Below, piece by piece: positions 1 to 10,477 of a stretch of 64,000 nucleotides of DNA (within the stretch, counting starts at the first letter, position 1; the number at the start of each line of letters is the position of its first letter). Origin of the DNA: Streptomyces roseoviridis (lineage in GTDB: Bacteria > Actinomycetota > Actinomycetes > Streptomycetales > Streptomycetaceae); assembly GCF_039535235.1 (NCBI RefSeq), contig NZ_BAAAWU010000001.1, positions 5,955,001 to 6,019,000 on the forward strand, in the 5' to 3' direction. The translations under genes and the position numbers were made by a program. The notes under the pieces are model-generated. The model ran no database searches and was not told where the DNA came from. It worked only from the letters and a program-made list of their open reading frames with translations.

Positions 1-2042
<2,042 letters not shown>

Positions 2043-2141
2043 GTTGCTCGCGTCCACTGTGTTAGTTCTGAAGCAACGAACAGTTGCTGGTTTGAGCAGA
2101 ACACAACTACAAAGTGTGCTTGTTCGCTCGAAACCGATAGG
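2043..2141 (+). other. 23S-5S internal transcribed spacer
   Basis: About 100 nt between the rRNAs of the same operon. It contains the near repeat GTTGCT..GAAGCAAC / GAACAGTTGCTGG, which can form processing stems. No tRNA gene is visible in it. Confidence 0.7.
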
Positions 2142-2261
2142 GTTTCGGTGGTCATAGCGTTAGGGAAACGCCCGGTTACATTCCGAACCCGGAAGCTAAG
2201 CCTTTCAGCGCCGATGGTACTGCAGGGGGGACCCTGTGGGAGAGTAGGACACCGCCGAACA
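2142..2261 (+). rRNA. 5S ribosomal RNA
   Basis: About 120 nt beginning GTTTCGGTGGTCATAGCG and ending CACCGCCGAACA; the two ends pair to form helix I. The internal CCCGGTTACATTCCGAACCCGGAAG segment (loops B/C) and GGGGGGACCCTGTGGGAGAGTAGG segment (loop E) match actinobacterial 5S rRNA. It is the last gene of the rRNA operon and is followed within 8 nt by a strong terminator. Confidence 0.97.
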
Positions 2262-2268
2262 ATATTTC

Positions 2269-2319
2269 AGGACCCCTGGTCCCAGCGTTCATGCTGGGAC
2301 CAGGGGTCCTTTTTGTTTT
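2269..2319 (+). terminator. rRNA operon intrinsic terminator
   Basis: A perfect 18-bp stem (2269-2286 with 2293-2310) closes a 6-nt loop GTTCAT and is followed by TTTTGTTTT. It is the only terminator seen in the window with both a long stem and a real U-tract, as expected for an rrn operon. Confidence 0.96.
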
Positions 2320-2398
2320 GCCTTGTATTTTCTGAAAGCGCGGTGCGGTGCCGACTGCGCGAGAATGACTGCAGTACCCGAAGACAGGAGTCACGCCG

Positions 2399-4387
2399 AT
2401 GTCCACCAACTCTCCCGACGATCGTCCGGAGCGCGACCCGCGCCGACGGGACGGTGGCGACCGGGGCGGCTTCCGTGGGCCGCGTCGTGACGACAGCCGT
2501 GGCGACAACCGCGGCGGCGGCTTCCGCCGCGACGACCGCGGTGGCGACCGCCCCTCGTTCCGCCGTGACGACCGTGGCGGTGACAACCGAGGCGGCGACA
2601 ACCGTGGCGGCGGTTTCCGCCGTGACGATCGCGGTGGCGACAACCGCGGCGGCGGTTTCCGTCGCGACGACCGTGGAGGCGACCGCCCCTCGTTCCGCCG
2701 CGATGACCGTGGCGGTGACAACCGCGGTGGTGGCGGCGGTTTCCGTCGCGATGACCGCGGTGGCGACCGGCCAGCGTTCCGCCGCGATGACCGTGGCGGT
2801 GACAACCGTGGCGGTGGCTTCCGCCGTGACGACCGCCGAGACGACAACCGCGGTGGTGGCTTCCGCCGTGATGACCGCCGCGACGACAGCCGTGGCAGCG
2901 GTTTCCGCCGTGACGATCGTGGCGGTGACAGCCGCGGTGGTGGCTTCCGCCGTGACGACAACCGCGGTGGCGACAACCGTGGCGGCGGTTTCCGCCGTGA
3001 TGACCGCCGTGACGACAACCGTGGCGGCGGCTACCAGCGCGACGACCGCACGTCGTTCCGTCGGGACGACCGTGGTGGCGAGCGGCCTCCCTTCCGTCGC
3101 GATGACCGGCGGGACGACCGCCGTGACGACCGTCGGGACGACAACCGCGGTGGCGGCTACCAGCGCGACGACCGCCCGTCGTTCCGTCGGGACGACCGTG
3201 GTGGCGAGCGGCCTCCCTTCCGTCGGGACGACCGGCGGGACGACCGCCGTGACGACCGTCGGGACGACAACCGCGGTGGCGGTTTCCGCCGCGACGACCG
3301 TGGCGGCGACAGCCGCGGTGGTGGCTTCCGCCGCGATGACCGCGACAGCCGTGGTGGCGGTTTCCGTCGTGACGACCGTGGTGGCGAGCGGCCTCCCTTC
3401 CGTCGGGACGACCGGCGGGACGACCGTCGGGACGACAACCGCGGCGGTGGCTACCGCCGTGACGACCGCGGCGGCGACCGCCCGGCCTTCCGCCGGGACG
3501 ACCGCCGGGACGACAGCCGCGGCGGCGGCTACCGGGGCCGTGACGACCGGGGCGGCTACGGCCGTCGGGACGACCGTGACCGGGACCGCCCGGACCGGGC
3601 GCCCATCAAGCGCCTGCCGATCCCGGACGACGTCACCGGTGACGAGATCGACCCGGACGTGCGTCAGGAGCTGATGAGCCTGCCCAAGGGGCTGGCCGAG
3701 GACGTCGCGCGCAACCTCGTCATGGTCGCCCAGCTCATCGACGAGGACCCGGAGAAGGCGTACGAGTACTCGAGGATCGCCCTGCGGCTCGCGTCCCGTG
3801 TGGCCGCCGTGCGCGAGGCGGCCGGCTTCGCCGCGTACGCCACGCAGAAGTACTCGGAGGCGCTGGCGGAGTTCCGGGCCGCGCGGCGCATGACCGGCAG
3901 CGTGGAGCTGTGGCCCGTCATGGCGGACTGCGAGCGCGGCCTCGGCCGGCCGGAGCGGGCGCTGGCCATGGCCGGTGAGCCCGAGGTGCAGAAGCTGGAC
4001 AAGGCCGGGCAGGTCGAGATGCGGCTCGTCGCCGCCGGTGCCCGCCGGGACATGGGGCAGCTCGACGCCGCCATCGTGACCCTGCAGAGCCCCGAGCTGG
4101 CGTCCAGCGCCAACCACCCGTGGACCGCGCGGCTGCGGTACGCGTACGCCGACGCGCTGCTGGCCGCCGGCCGTGAGCGCGAGGCGCGCGAGTGGTTCGC
4201 GAAGGCACTGGAGGCCGACAAGGACGGCTCCACGGACGCCTCCGACCGGCTCGCCGAGCTGGACGGGGTCGAGTTCGTCGACGCGTTCGACGACTCCGAC
4301 GAGGAGAACGGCCAGGACGACGCCGACGATCTCGACGAGGACGACGACCTCGACGAGCGCGACGAACAGGACGGCGACAAGGGCTGA
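2399..4387 (+). CDS. TPR-like protein with long RGG/RDD repeat head
   Basis: A 662-residue protein. The start ATG has AGGAG 8 nt upstream. Residues about 25-400 are a low-complexity array built on RRDD joined by RGGD, RGGG or RRDD and punctuated by F or Y (units such as GGGFRRDDRGGD and GGGYQRDDRPSF). More than 25 RRDD cores are present. The head is nearly charge-balanced and has no Lys. Residues about 400-630 are alpha-helical and TPR-like (DPEKAYEYSRIALRLASR, YSEALAEFRAARR, EAREWFAKALEADK). The last 30 residues are strongly acidic. RGG-rich disordered segments in other proteins bind RNA and drive phase separation; that role is inferred here. The gene lies directly after an rRNA operon but behind its terminator. 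Repeat number is likely to vary between strains. Function unknown. Confidence 0.85.
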   Translation: MSTNSPDDRPERDPRRRDGGDRGGFRGPRRDDSRGDNRGGGFRRDDRGGDRPSFRRDDRGGDNRGGDNRGGGFRRDDRGGDNRGGGFRRDDRGGDRPSFRRDDRGGDNRGGGGGFRRDDRGGDRPAFRRDDRGGDNRGGGFRRDDRRDDNRGGGFRRDDRRDDSRGSGFRRDDRGGDSRGGGFRRDDNRGGDNRGGGFRRDDRRDDNRGGGYQRDDRTSFRRDDRGGERPPFRRDDRRDDRRDDRRDDNRGGGYQRDDRPSFRRDDRGGERPPFRRDDRRDDRRDDRRDDNRGGGFRRDDRGGDSRGGGFRRDDRDSRGGGFRRDDRGGERPPFRRDDRRDDRRDDNRGGGYRRDDRGGDRPAFRRDDRRDDSRGGGYRGRDDRGGYGRRDDRDRDRPDRAPIKRLPIPDDVTGDEIDPDVRQELMSLPKGLAEDVARNLVMVAQLIDEDPEKAYEYSRIALRLASRVAAVREAAGFAAYATQKYSEALAEFRAARRMTGSVELWPVMADCERGLGRPERALAMAGEPEVQKLDKAGQVEMRLVAAGARRDMGQLDAAIVTLQSPELASSANHPWTARLRYAYADALLAAGREREAREWFAKALEADKDGSTDASDRLAELDGVEFVDAFDDSDEENGQDDADDLDEDDDLDERDEQDGDKG

Positions 4388-4416
4388 CGCCTGAGGCACG
4401 AGCCGACGAACGAAAC

Positions 4417-4448
4417 GAAGGGCGGAACCCCACGGGGTTCCGCCCTTC
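4417..4448. terminator. Bidirectional terminator hairpin between convergent genes
   Basis: A perfect inverted repeat GAAGGGCGGAACCC / GGGTTCCGCCCTTC with a 4-nt loop lies between the TPR gene (plus) and the DUF1015 gene (minus), so it can serve both strands. It has no U-tract, as is common for Streptomyces hairpin terminators. Confidence 0.85.
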
Positions 4449-4520
4449 GGCGTTCCCAGGACGGACCGGGCCGGGCCAGACCAGAACAGTCCGGGCCAGG
4501 TCAGTCCGGACCAGGGCAGG

Positions 4521-5816
4521 TCAGTCGAGTGCCAGGCTCCGCAGCACCAGTCCCGTCGCCGGCTTCGGACCGAAGGAGGTCGACTTGCGGGGCATCGTGA
4601 CGCCCTGGCGGGCCAGGTCCCGTACGACCTCTTCCTTGACCGGGTGCATCAGGACCGCCGTGCCGCCGCGGCGTTCGGCCTGTTCGACGGCCGCCTCGGT
4701 GTCGTGGATGTAGCTGATGTCCTCCGGAGCGTCCGGGATGTGCCAGACGTGGTCGAGGAGGGTGGAGTGCAGGACCGTGGCGTCGAGGGTGCGCCAGGCC
4801 TCCGGGCGGTCGCCGCGGACGGTGCGGGCCAGGAGGGCCGGGTCCGGGCGGTCGACGAGGTGGAAGGAGCCGTCGCCGGCGAGGAGGAAGGCGTTGCCTT
4901 CGGCGCACGCCGCCGTGAGGGCCTCCTGGGCGGCCGGGAGCGGGCCGTCGACCCGGGTGACGCGGAAGCCTTCGTCGAGGGCGGCCAGGGCGGCGAGCGC
5001 GTCGGCGACGGGGAGGCGGTTGAGCAGGCGGTGGATGGCCCGCACCCGCAGCGGGTAGCGGGCGGTGTCGATCAGCAGGACGAGGCCGTAGTTCCACGGC
5101 CCGGGCGCCGCGTGTTCCTCGCGCAGCCGCAGGTAGGTGGCCCAGCGGTGGTGGCCGTCGGCGATGAGGGCCTGGTGGCGGGCCAGGTCCCCGGCGACGG
5201 TGGCGAGCTCGGCGGGATCGGTGACCGACCACAGGCGGTGGTGGAAGCCGTCCTCGGTCGTCGTGGACAGCAGCGGTTCGCCGGTGACCACACGGTCGAT
5301 GACGGCGGCCGCGCCGTCGCCGTCGCCGCGGTAGGTGAGGAGCAGCGGCTCCAGATTGGCGGCGGTGGTGCGCATGAGGGCGGCGCGGTCCTCGACGACG
5401 TGCGGCATGACGTCCTCGTGGGGGAGGACGATGCCCTCGCCGGGCGCGGAGAGTTCCAGGGCGCCGATGAGGCCGCGCTGGAGGAGGCCGTCGCCGCGCT
5501 GCTCGTACACGTAGAGGGCGGGCTCGGGGTCCGGGGCGAGGATGCCGTCGGCGAGCCACCGGTCGAGGGTGACGGCGGCCTTGCGGTGGCGGGTGCCGGC
5601 GGTGACGGCCTGCGGGAGGATCAACCGCACGATGTTGTGCGGGTCGGCGGATTCGAGGTGGTGCAGTCCGTCGGGCCGTACGACGACGTCGTACGGCGGT
5701 GAGGTCACGGCGGCCAGGCTGCCGACGCGTTCGGGTACGTACCTGAGGCCCCGGAAGGGGGCCAGGCGGAGACCGGAGGCGCGGACGTCGTCGGCCGCGT
5801 GACCAGAGGTGTTCAT
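4521..5816 (-). CDS. DUF1015 family protein
   Basis: 431 residues, the usual size for the family. Recognisable family blocks are APFRGLRYVPERVGSLAAVT-SPPYDVV near the N-terminus, PHNIVRLILPQ near residue 65, a central ALIADGHHRWATYLRLREE block and the C-terminal VTMPRKSTSFGPKPATGL block. It is cytosolic with no signal or membrane segment. From memory, some members of this family (COG4198) have been linked by genetics to serine/phosphoserine metabolism; I cannot tell whether this one shares that role. The start at 5816 (MNTSGHAADD) is preferred; an in-frame ATG at 5843 would add nine residues. The gene is divergent from the HAD gene. Confidence 0.85.
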   Translation of the reverse strand: MNTSGHAADDVRASGLRLAPFRGLRYVPERVGSLAAVTSPPYDVVVRPDGLHHLESADPHNIVRLILPQAVTAGTRHRKAAVTLDRWLADGILAPDPEPALYVYEQRGDGLLQRGLIGALELSAPGEGIVLPHEDVMPHVVEDRAALMRTTAANLEPLLLTYRGDGDGAAAVIDRVVTGEPLLSTTTEDGFHHRLWSVTDPAELATVAGDLARHQALIADGHHRWATYLRLREEHAAPGPWNYGLVLLIDTARYPLRVRAIHRLLNRLPVADALAALAALDEGFRVTRVDGPLPAAQEALTAACAEGNAFLLAGDGSFHLVDRPDPALLARTVRGDRPEAWRTLDATVLHSTLLDHVWHIPDAPEDISYIHDTEAAVEQAERRGGTAVLMHPVKEEVVRDLARQGVTMPRKSTSFGPKPATGLVLRSLALD

Positions 5817-5900
5817 CTCGTCATCGTATGTGGGGGTGACCATGAGCGATGATCGGGGGAGCGGGAAAATGTCATACCGATGACGTGAGGAGTGCGTGGC

Positions 5901-6986
5901 ATGACGGGAATCGGCCAGGGACGGGGCAGGAACCGGCCGGAGGGGAGTGCGCGCGCGCTGAGCGAGGCGTACGACACGGCCCTCCTCGACCTGGACGGTG
6001 TCGTGTACTACGCGGGCGGGGACGCCATCGCCCATGCCGTGGAGGCACTGGAGGCGGCCCGCCAGGGCGGCATGCACCTCGCGTACGTCACCAACAACGC
6101 GCTGCGGACGCCGGACGCGGTGGCGGGTCACCTGACGCGGATCGGCGTGCCGGCGGCCGCGGACGACGTGATCACCTCGGCGCAGGCGGTGGCACGGCTG
6201 ATCGCCGACGAGGTGCCGTCCGGTTCGCGGGTGCTCGTGATCGGGGGTGAGGGGCTGCGGGTGGCGTTGCGCGAGCGAGGGCTCGTACCCGTGGAGTCGG
6301 CGGACGACGATCCGGTGGCGGTGGTGCAGGGCTACGGCGGGCCGGAGCTGCCGTGGGGGCGGCTGGCCGAGGCGAGTTACGCGGTCGGGCGCGGGCTGCC
6401 GTGGTACGCGTCGAACACGGACCTCACCATCCCGAGCGCGCGGGGGATCGGGCCGGGCAACGGTGCGGCGGTGGAGGTCGTGCGGATCGCGACGGGGGCG
6501 GAGCCGAAGGTCGCGGGCAAGCCGCTGCCGCCGATGCACCGGGAGACCGTGCTGCGGACCGGGGCCGAGCGGCCGCTGGTGGTGGGGGACCGGCTGGACA
6601 CGGACATCGAGGGGGCGTTCAACGGCGGTGTGGACTCGCTGCTGGTGCTGACCGGGGTGACGGACGTGGCGCGGCTGCTCGCGGCGGTGCCCGAGCACCG
6701 GCCCACGTATGTGGCGGCGGATCTGCGGGGGTTGCTCGCGGCCCAGCCGGAGGTCGTCGAGGCCGGGGACGGTGCGTTCCTGTGCGGCGGGTGGACGGCG
6801 TCGGTGAGCGGCGGGGCGCTGCTGCTCGACGGGGCGGGCGGCGGCGAGGGGGACGCGCTCGATCCGCTCGACGGGGTACGGGCGTTGTGCGCGGCCGCGT
6901 GGACGGAGGCGGGGACGGGGGCCTGCGATCTGGACGCGGGCAAGGCCCTGGAGCGGCTGGAGCGGCCGGGGCGGCCGGGGCGCTGA
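5901..6986 (+). CDS. HAD-superfamily (subfamily IIA, NagD-like) hydrolase
   Basis: 361 residues. HAD motif I is the LLDLDGVVYYAGG block near residue 30 (nucleophile Asp and DxDG). Motif II is the YVTNNA block. The C2 cap follows with VVQGYGGPELPWGRLAEA. The WYASNTDLTIPSARGIGPGNG and GKPLPPMHRETV segments and motif IV LVVGDRLDTDIEGA complete the fold. These are hallmarks of the NagD/phosphoglycolate-phosphatase group, which removes phosphate from small sugar or nucleotide phosphates; the substrate is unknown. ATG 5901 is chosen because GAGGAG lies 8 nt upstream; the in-frame GTG at 5892 would overlap that ribosome site. A roughly 70-residue C-terminal extension follows the core. Its last codons and stop lie inside a 55-bp direct repeat. 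Confidence 0.9.
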   Translation: MTGIGQGRGRNRPEGSARALSEAYDTALLDLDGVVYYAGGDAIAHAVEALEAARQGGMHLAYVTNNALRTPDAVAGHLTRIGVPAAADDVITSAQAVARLIADEVPSGSRVLVIGGEGLRVALRERGLVPVESADDDPVAVVQGYGGPELPWGRLAEASYAVGRGLPWYASNTDLTIPSARGIGPGNGAAVEVVRIATGAEPKVAGKPLPPMHRETVLRTGAERPLVVGDRLDTDIEGAFNGGVDSLLVLTGVTDVARLLAAVPEHRPTYVAADLRGLLAAQPEVVEAGDGAFLCGGWTASVSGGALLLDGAGGGEGDALDPLDGVRALCAAAWTEAGTGACDLDAGKALERLERPGRPGR

Positions 6987-7105
6987 GGGGTCGGCTCCCC
7001 GGCTTCCGTCCGGATCGACCCGAGGACCCGAGTCGGATGGGGTTGACCCTGGCGGCCGGGGCGCTGAGGGGTCGGCTCCCCGGCTTCCGTCCGGATCGAC
7101 CCGAG
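6970..7105. repeat. 55-bp perfect direct repeat covering the end of the HAD gene
   Basis: The 55-nt segment 6970-7024 recurs identically at 7051-7105, giving an 81-bp period and 1.7 copies. The first copy holds the last codons and TGA of the HAD gene. The second is a noncoding duplicate of that end, stop codon included. Each copy contains GGGTCG ... CGACCC arms. The perfect identity suggests a recent tandem duplication. Confidence 0.95.
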
Positions 7106-7213
7106 CCTTGCCCGGCTCGGTGGGCGGCGGCGGTCCGGCGGACGGCGCGCGGTCGGCGTGACCCCTGGTGGAGGGGCGAATTCCCGTTTCGTACACGGGA
7201 TCGATCACCGTTG

Positions 7214-7232
7214 GGAGGGTAGGCTAACCTAA
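7214..7232. promoter_or_regulatory. DmdR/IdeR-type iron box
   Basis: The 19-bp segment matches the iron-regulator consensus TTAGGTTAGGCTAACCTAA at 16 of 19 positions, with a perfect right part (AGGCTAACCTAA). It ends only 4 nt before the GTG of the first permease gene and includes a TAGGCT that could be the -10 hexamer, so a leaderless transcript blocked by Fe-loaded DmdR/IdeR under iron sufficiency is plausible. Confidence 0.88.
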
Positions 7233-7236
7233 CCTC

Positions 7237-8292
7237 GTGTTGGTCGAGAGTCCCTCCCGTGCAAGCGCGGAACCGGTCGGCCCTGCCCAGAAGCCGACGC
7301 GCCGCAACTCCCTGCGCGCCGTCGGACTGGTCGCGGCCCTCGGAGTCCTGCTGCTGATCTGTGTCCTGAGCATCATGATCGGTGCCAAGCCGGTGCCGCT
7401 CGGCGACGTGTGGCACGGCCTGTTCCAGAACAGCGGCATCCGCAACGACGTCATCGTCCACGACGTCCGCGTCCCCCGCACCCTCCTCGGACTGCTCGTC
7501 GGCCTGGCCCTCGGCCTCGCCGGCGCCGTCATGCAGGGACTCACCCGCAACCCGCTCGCCGAGCCCGGGCTCCTCGGCGTCAACGCCGGTGCCGCCGCGG
7601 CCGTGGTGTCCGCCATCGCCTTCCTCGGCGTCACCGACACCTCCGCCTACGTGTGGTTCGCCTTCGTCGGCGCGGCCGTCGTCTCCGTCGTCGTGTACGT
7701 CCTCGGCGGCAGCCGCAGCGCCACGCCGGTGCGGCTCGCGCTCGCCGGGACCGCCGCCACCGTCGCCCTGTACGGGTACGTCAACGCCGTACAGCTCCTC
7801 GACTCGGCCGCCCTGGACCGGCTGCGCTTCTGGACCGTCGGCTCCCTCGCCGACGCGAACATGGACGCCGTCCGCCGCGTCGCCCCCTTCATCCTGGTCG
7901 GAGCCGTGCTCGCGCTGCTCATCGCCCGGCCGCTGAACGCCATGGAGATGGGTGAGGACACCGCCCGCGCGCTGGGCGCCCACCTCAACCGGACCCGGAT
8001 CATCGCGATGGCGTCCGTGACGCTGATGTGCGGTGCGGCGACCGCCGCCTGCGGGCCGATCGTCTTCATCGGCCTGATGGTCCCGTACATCGTGCGGTCG
8101 ATCACCGGCCCCGACATGCGCTGGATCCTGCCGTACGCGGCCGTCCTGTCGCCGGTCCTGCTGCTGGGCTCCGACGTCATCGGCCGGGTCGTCGCCCGCC
8201 CCGCCGAACTCCAGGTCGGCATCGTGACCGCGCTCGTCGGCGGACCGGTCTTCATCCGCCTCGTCCGCCGCAAGAGGATGGCCAAGCTGTGA
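7237..8292 (+). CDS. Iron-siderophore ABC transporter permease (FecCD family)
   Basis: 351 residues and strongly hydrophobic, with about nine to ten membrane segments beginning near residue 30. The FecCD signatures are present: VRVPRTLLGLLVGLALGLAG, MQGLTRNPLAEPGLLGVNAGA, and the cytoplasmic coupling segment LGAHLNRTRIIAM, followed by GPIVFIGLMVPYIVR. It forms half of the inner-membrane channel that imports ferric siderophores. GTG 7237 is the start; no ribosome site is visible because the iron box abuts it, so leaderless translation is likely. It is first in a three-gene operon (permease, permease, ATPase) and overlaps the next gene by 4 nt. No siderophore-binding lipoprotein gene is adjacent. 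Confidence 0.93.
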   Translation: MLVESPSRASAEPVGPAQKPTRRNSLRAVGLVAALGVLLLICVLSIMIGAKPVPLGDVWHGLFQNSGIRNDVIVHDVRVPRTLLGLLVGLALGLAGAVMQGLTRNPLAEPGLLGVNAGAAAAVVSAIAFLGVTDTSAYVWFAFVGAAVVSVVVYVLGGSRSATPVRLALAGTAATVALYGYVNAVQLLDSAALDRLRFWTVGSLADANMDAVRRVAPFILVGAVLALLIARPLNAMEMGEDTARALGAHLNRTRIIAMASVTLMCGAATAACGPIVFIGLMVPYIVRSITGPDMRWILPYAAVLSPVLLLGSDVIGRVVARPAELQVGIVTALVGGPVFIRLVRRKRMAKL

Positions 8293-9323
8293 GCACCAAG
8301 ACCCTGCGGACCGGCGGCGGCCTCTCCGTACGCTACGAGCCGCGCGCCGTCGTCGCCGTCCTCGGCCTGCTCGTCGTCGCGCTCGCCGCGGCCGTCGTCC
8401 TCATCGGCAGCGGCGACTTCCCCATCGCGCCCGGCGACGTCGTCGCCACCCTGCTCGGCGACGGCACCCCCGTACAGGAGTTCGCCGTCATGGACCTGCG
8501 GCTGCCGCGCGTCGCCGTGGCCGTGTTCGTCGGCGCCGCGCTCGGCATCGGCGGCGCGGTCTTCCAGTCGGTGTCCCGCAACCCGCTGGGCAGCCCCGAC
8601 GTCATCGGCTTCGGCCAGGGTTCCACCGTCGGCGCGCTCGCGGTCATCGTCCTCTTCCAGGGCGATGCGACGGCCGCTGCAGGCGGCGCCGTCGTCGGCG
8701 GCCTCGTCACCGGCGCGGCGATCTACCTGCTCGCCTGGAAGCGCGGAGTGCACGGCTACCGCCTCGTGCTCATCGGCATCGGCGCCGCCGCCATGCTCAC
8801 GGCCGCCATCCACTACCTCCTCACCAAGGCGCAGCTCGTCGACGCGGCCCGGGCGACGGTCTGGATGACCGGCTCGCTCGAAGGACGCGACTGGTCCCAG
8901 TTCTGGCCGCTGTTCGCCGTCTGCTGCGTGCTGCTGCCGCTGGTCCTCGGCCACGGGCGGGCGCTGCGGATGCTGGAGATGGGCGACGACGCCGCCTACG
9001 CGCTCGGCGTCAAGGTCGAGCGGACCCGGATCGTCCTCATGGGCTCGGCCGTGCTGCTCGTGGCCGTCGCCACCGCCGCCGCGGGCCCCATCGTCTTCGT
9101 CTCCCTCAGCGCGCCCCAGCTGGCCCGCCGGCTCACCCGCTCGCCGGGCCCGAACCTCGCCGCCTCCGCGCTCATGGGCACCGCCCTGCTGCTCGTGGCG
9201 GACTGGACCGCCACCAACGCCTTCGGCGAGCGCCAGCTGCCGGTGGGTGTCGTCACCGCCGTCCTCGGCGGCTGCTACCTGCTGTGGCTGCTGGTCAGCG
9301 AGCGCAGGGCGGGCCGGATATGA
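8289..9323 (+). CDS. Iron-siderophore ABC transporter permease (FecCD family), second subunit
   Basis: 344 residues and a paralogue of the preceding permease. It has the FecCD blocks DLRLPRVAVAVFVGAALGIGG, FQSVSRNPLGSPDVIGFGQG, ALGVKVERTRI and GPIVFVSLSAPQLARRL, with roughly ten hydrophobic helices. It should heterodimerise with the upstream subunit to form the transport path. The GTG start overlaps the upstream TGA (GTGA), so translation is coupled. The gene ends in ATGA with the ATPase gene. Confidence 0.92.
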   Translation: MSTKTLRTGGGLSVRYEPRAVVAVLGLLVVALAAAVVLIGSGDFPIAPGDVVATLLGDGTPVQEFAVMDLRLPRVAVAVFVGAALGIGGAVFQSVSRNPLGSPDVIGFGQGSTVGALAVIVLFQGDATAAAGGAVVGGLVTGAAIYLLAWKRGVHGYRLVLIGIGAAAMLTAAIHYLLTKAQLVDAARATVWMTGSLEGRDWSQFWPLFAVCCVLLPLVLGHGRALRMLEMGDDAAYALGVKVERTRIVLMGSAVLLVAVATAAAGPIVFVSLSAPQLARRLTRSPGPNLAASALMGTALLLVADWTATNAFGERQLPVGVVTAVLGGCYLLWLLVSERRAGRI

Positions 9324-10294
9324 CGACCGCGCACACGAACGACAAGATCAGGAGCAAGGGTATGAACGGGCAGCAGCCCCAGCGGCTGAGCGCCGAGTCG
9401 GTCACGCTCGCCTACGACGAGCGGATCATCGCCCGCGACCTGAGCGTCGCGATCCCCGACAACTCCTTCACCGTCATCGTCGGCCCCAACGCCTGCGGCA
9501 AGTCCACGCTGCTGCGCGCGCTCTCCCGGATGCTCAAGCCGACGGAGGGGCGGGTGCTGCTCGACGGGCAGGCCATTCACTCGATGCCGGCGAAGAAGGT
9601 CGCCAGGACGCTGGGCCTGCTGCCGCAGTCGTCGATCGCGCCCGACGGGATCACCGTCGCCGACCTGGTCGCGCGTGGACGCTACCCCCACCAGGGGCTG
9701 CTGCGGCAGTGGTCGCCCGAGGACGAGCGGATCGTGCAGGAGTCCATGACGGCGACCGGAGTCGCCGAGCTGGCGGAGCGGTACGTCGACGAGCTGTCCG
9801 GCGGCCAGCGCCAGCGGGTCTGGATCGCGATGGCGCTCGCCCAGCAGACCCCGCTGCTGCTGCTCGACGAGCCGACGACCTTCCTCGACATCCAGCACCA
9901 GATCGACGTGCTCGACCTGTGCGCCGAACTCCACGAGACGCAGGGCCGCACCCTCGTCGCCGTCCTCCACGACCTCAACCACGCGGCCCGGTACGCCACC
10001 CACCTCATCGCCTGCCGCGACGGCGAGGTCGTCGCCGAGGGACCGCCGAGCGAGGTCGTCACGGCCGAGCTGGTCGAGCGGGTCTTCGGCCTGCGCTGCC
10101 AGGTCATCGACGACCCGGAGACCGGCACGCCCCTGGTCGTGCCCGCGGGCCGGAAGTCCCGCAGGCCCGCCCGGGCGGCGGGGTCCGCGACGGCCGGGTC
10201 CGCCACGGCGGCGGGGTCGGAGTCGGCGGCGGGGCCGGAGTCGGCGGCGGGGTCGGAGTCGGCCGCGGACCGGGAGGCCGCGTTGGGCGCGTGA
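9320..10294 (+). CDS. Iron-siderophore ABC transporter ATP-binding protein (FepC/FecE type)
   Basis: 324 residues from ATG 9320, which overlaps the upstream stop (ATGA). A second in-frame ATG at 9362 has AGGAG 7 nt upstream and may be the true start (about 310 residues). It has a complete ABC ATPase core: Walker A GPNACGKST, Q-loop LLPQSS, signature LSGGQRQRVWIAMALAQ, Walker B LLLLDEPTTFLD and the switch His in AVLHDLNHA. It powers siderophore import with the two FecCD permeases. The last 40 residues are an Ala/Gly/Ser/Glu tail encoded by tandem 18-bp repeats (about 10195-10265), outside the ATPase fold. Confidence 0.93.
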   Translation: MTTAHTNDKIRSKGMNGQQPQRLSAESVTLAYDERIIARDLSVAIPDNSFTVIVGPNACGKSTLLRALSRMLKPTEGRVLLDGQAIHSMPAKKVARTLGLLPQSSIAPDGITVADLVARGRYPHQGLLRQWSPEDERIVQESMTATGVAELAERYVDELSGGQRQRVWIAMALAQQTPLLLLDEPTTFLDIQHQIDVLDLCAELHETQGRTLVAVLHDLNHAARYATHLIACRDGEVVAEGPPSEVVTAELVERVFGLRCQVIDDPETGTPLVVPAGRKSRRPARAAGSATAGSATAAGSESAAGPESAAGSESAADREAALGA

Positions 10295-10477
10295 GGGGCG
10301 GGGCAGGGCGACGCGCGAGGTGACGGCGTGGGGCCCCGCCGGGGTGCCGCGCCGACTCGCGACCGGCCGGACTGTGCGCCGGGCCGGGCTGCTCCGGTGC
10401 GGCCGGCCGGGCCGCGTGAGCGCGGTGCCAGGGTGCTGCGGACCGTGACCGCGGCCCCGGCGCGGTGAGGGACCCGG
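10295..10477. other. Noncoding GC-rich spacer
   Basis: Region after the siderophore operon with scattered GGCCGG and CGCCGGG runs but no credible gene, promoter or hairpin terminator that I can distinguish from base composition. Confidence 0.5.
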
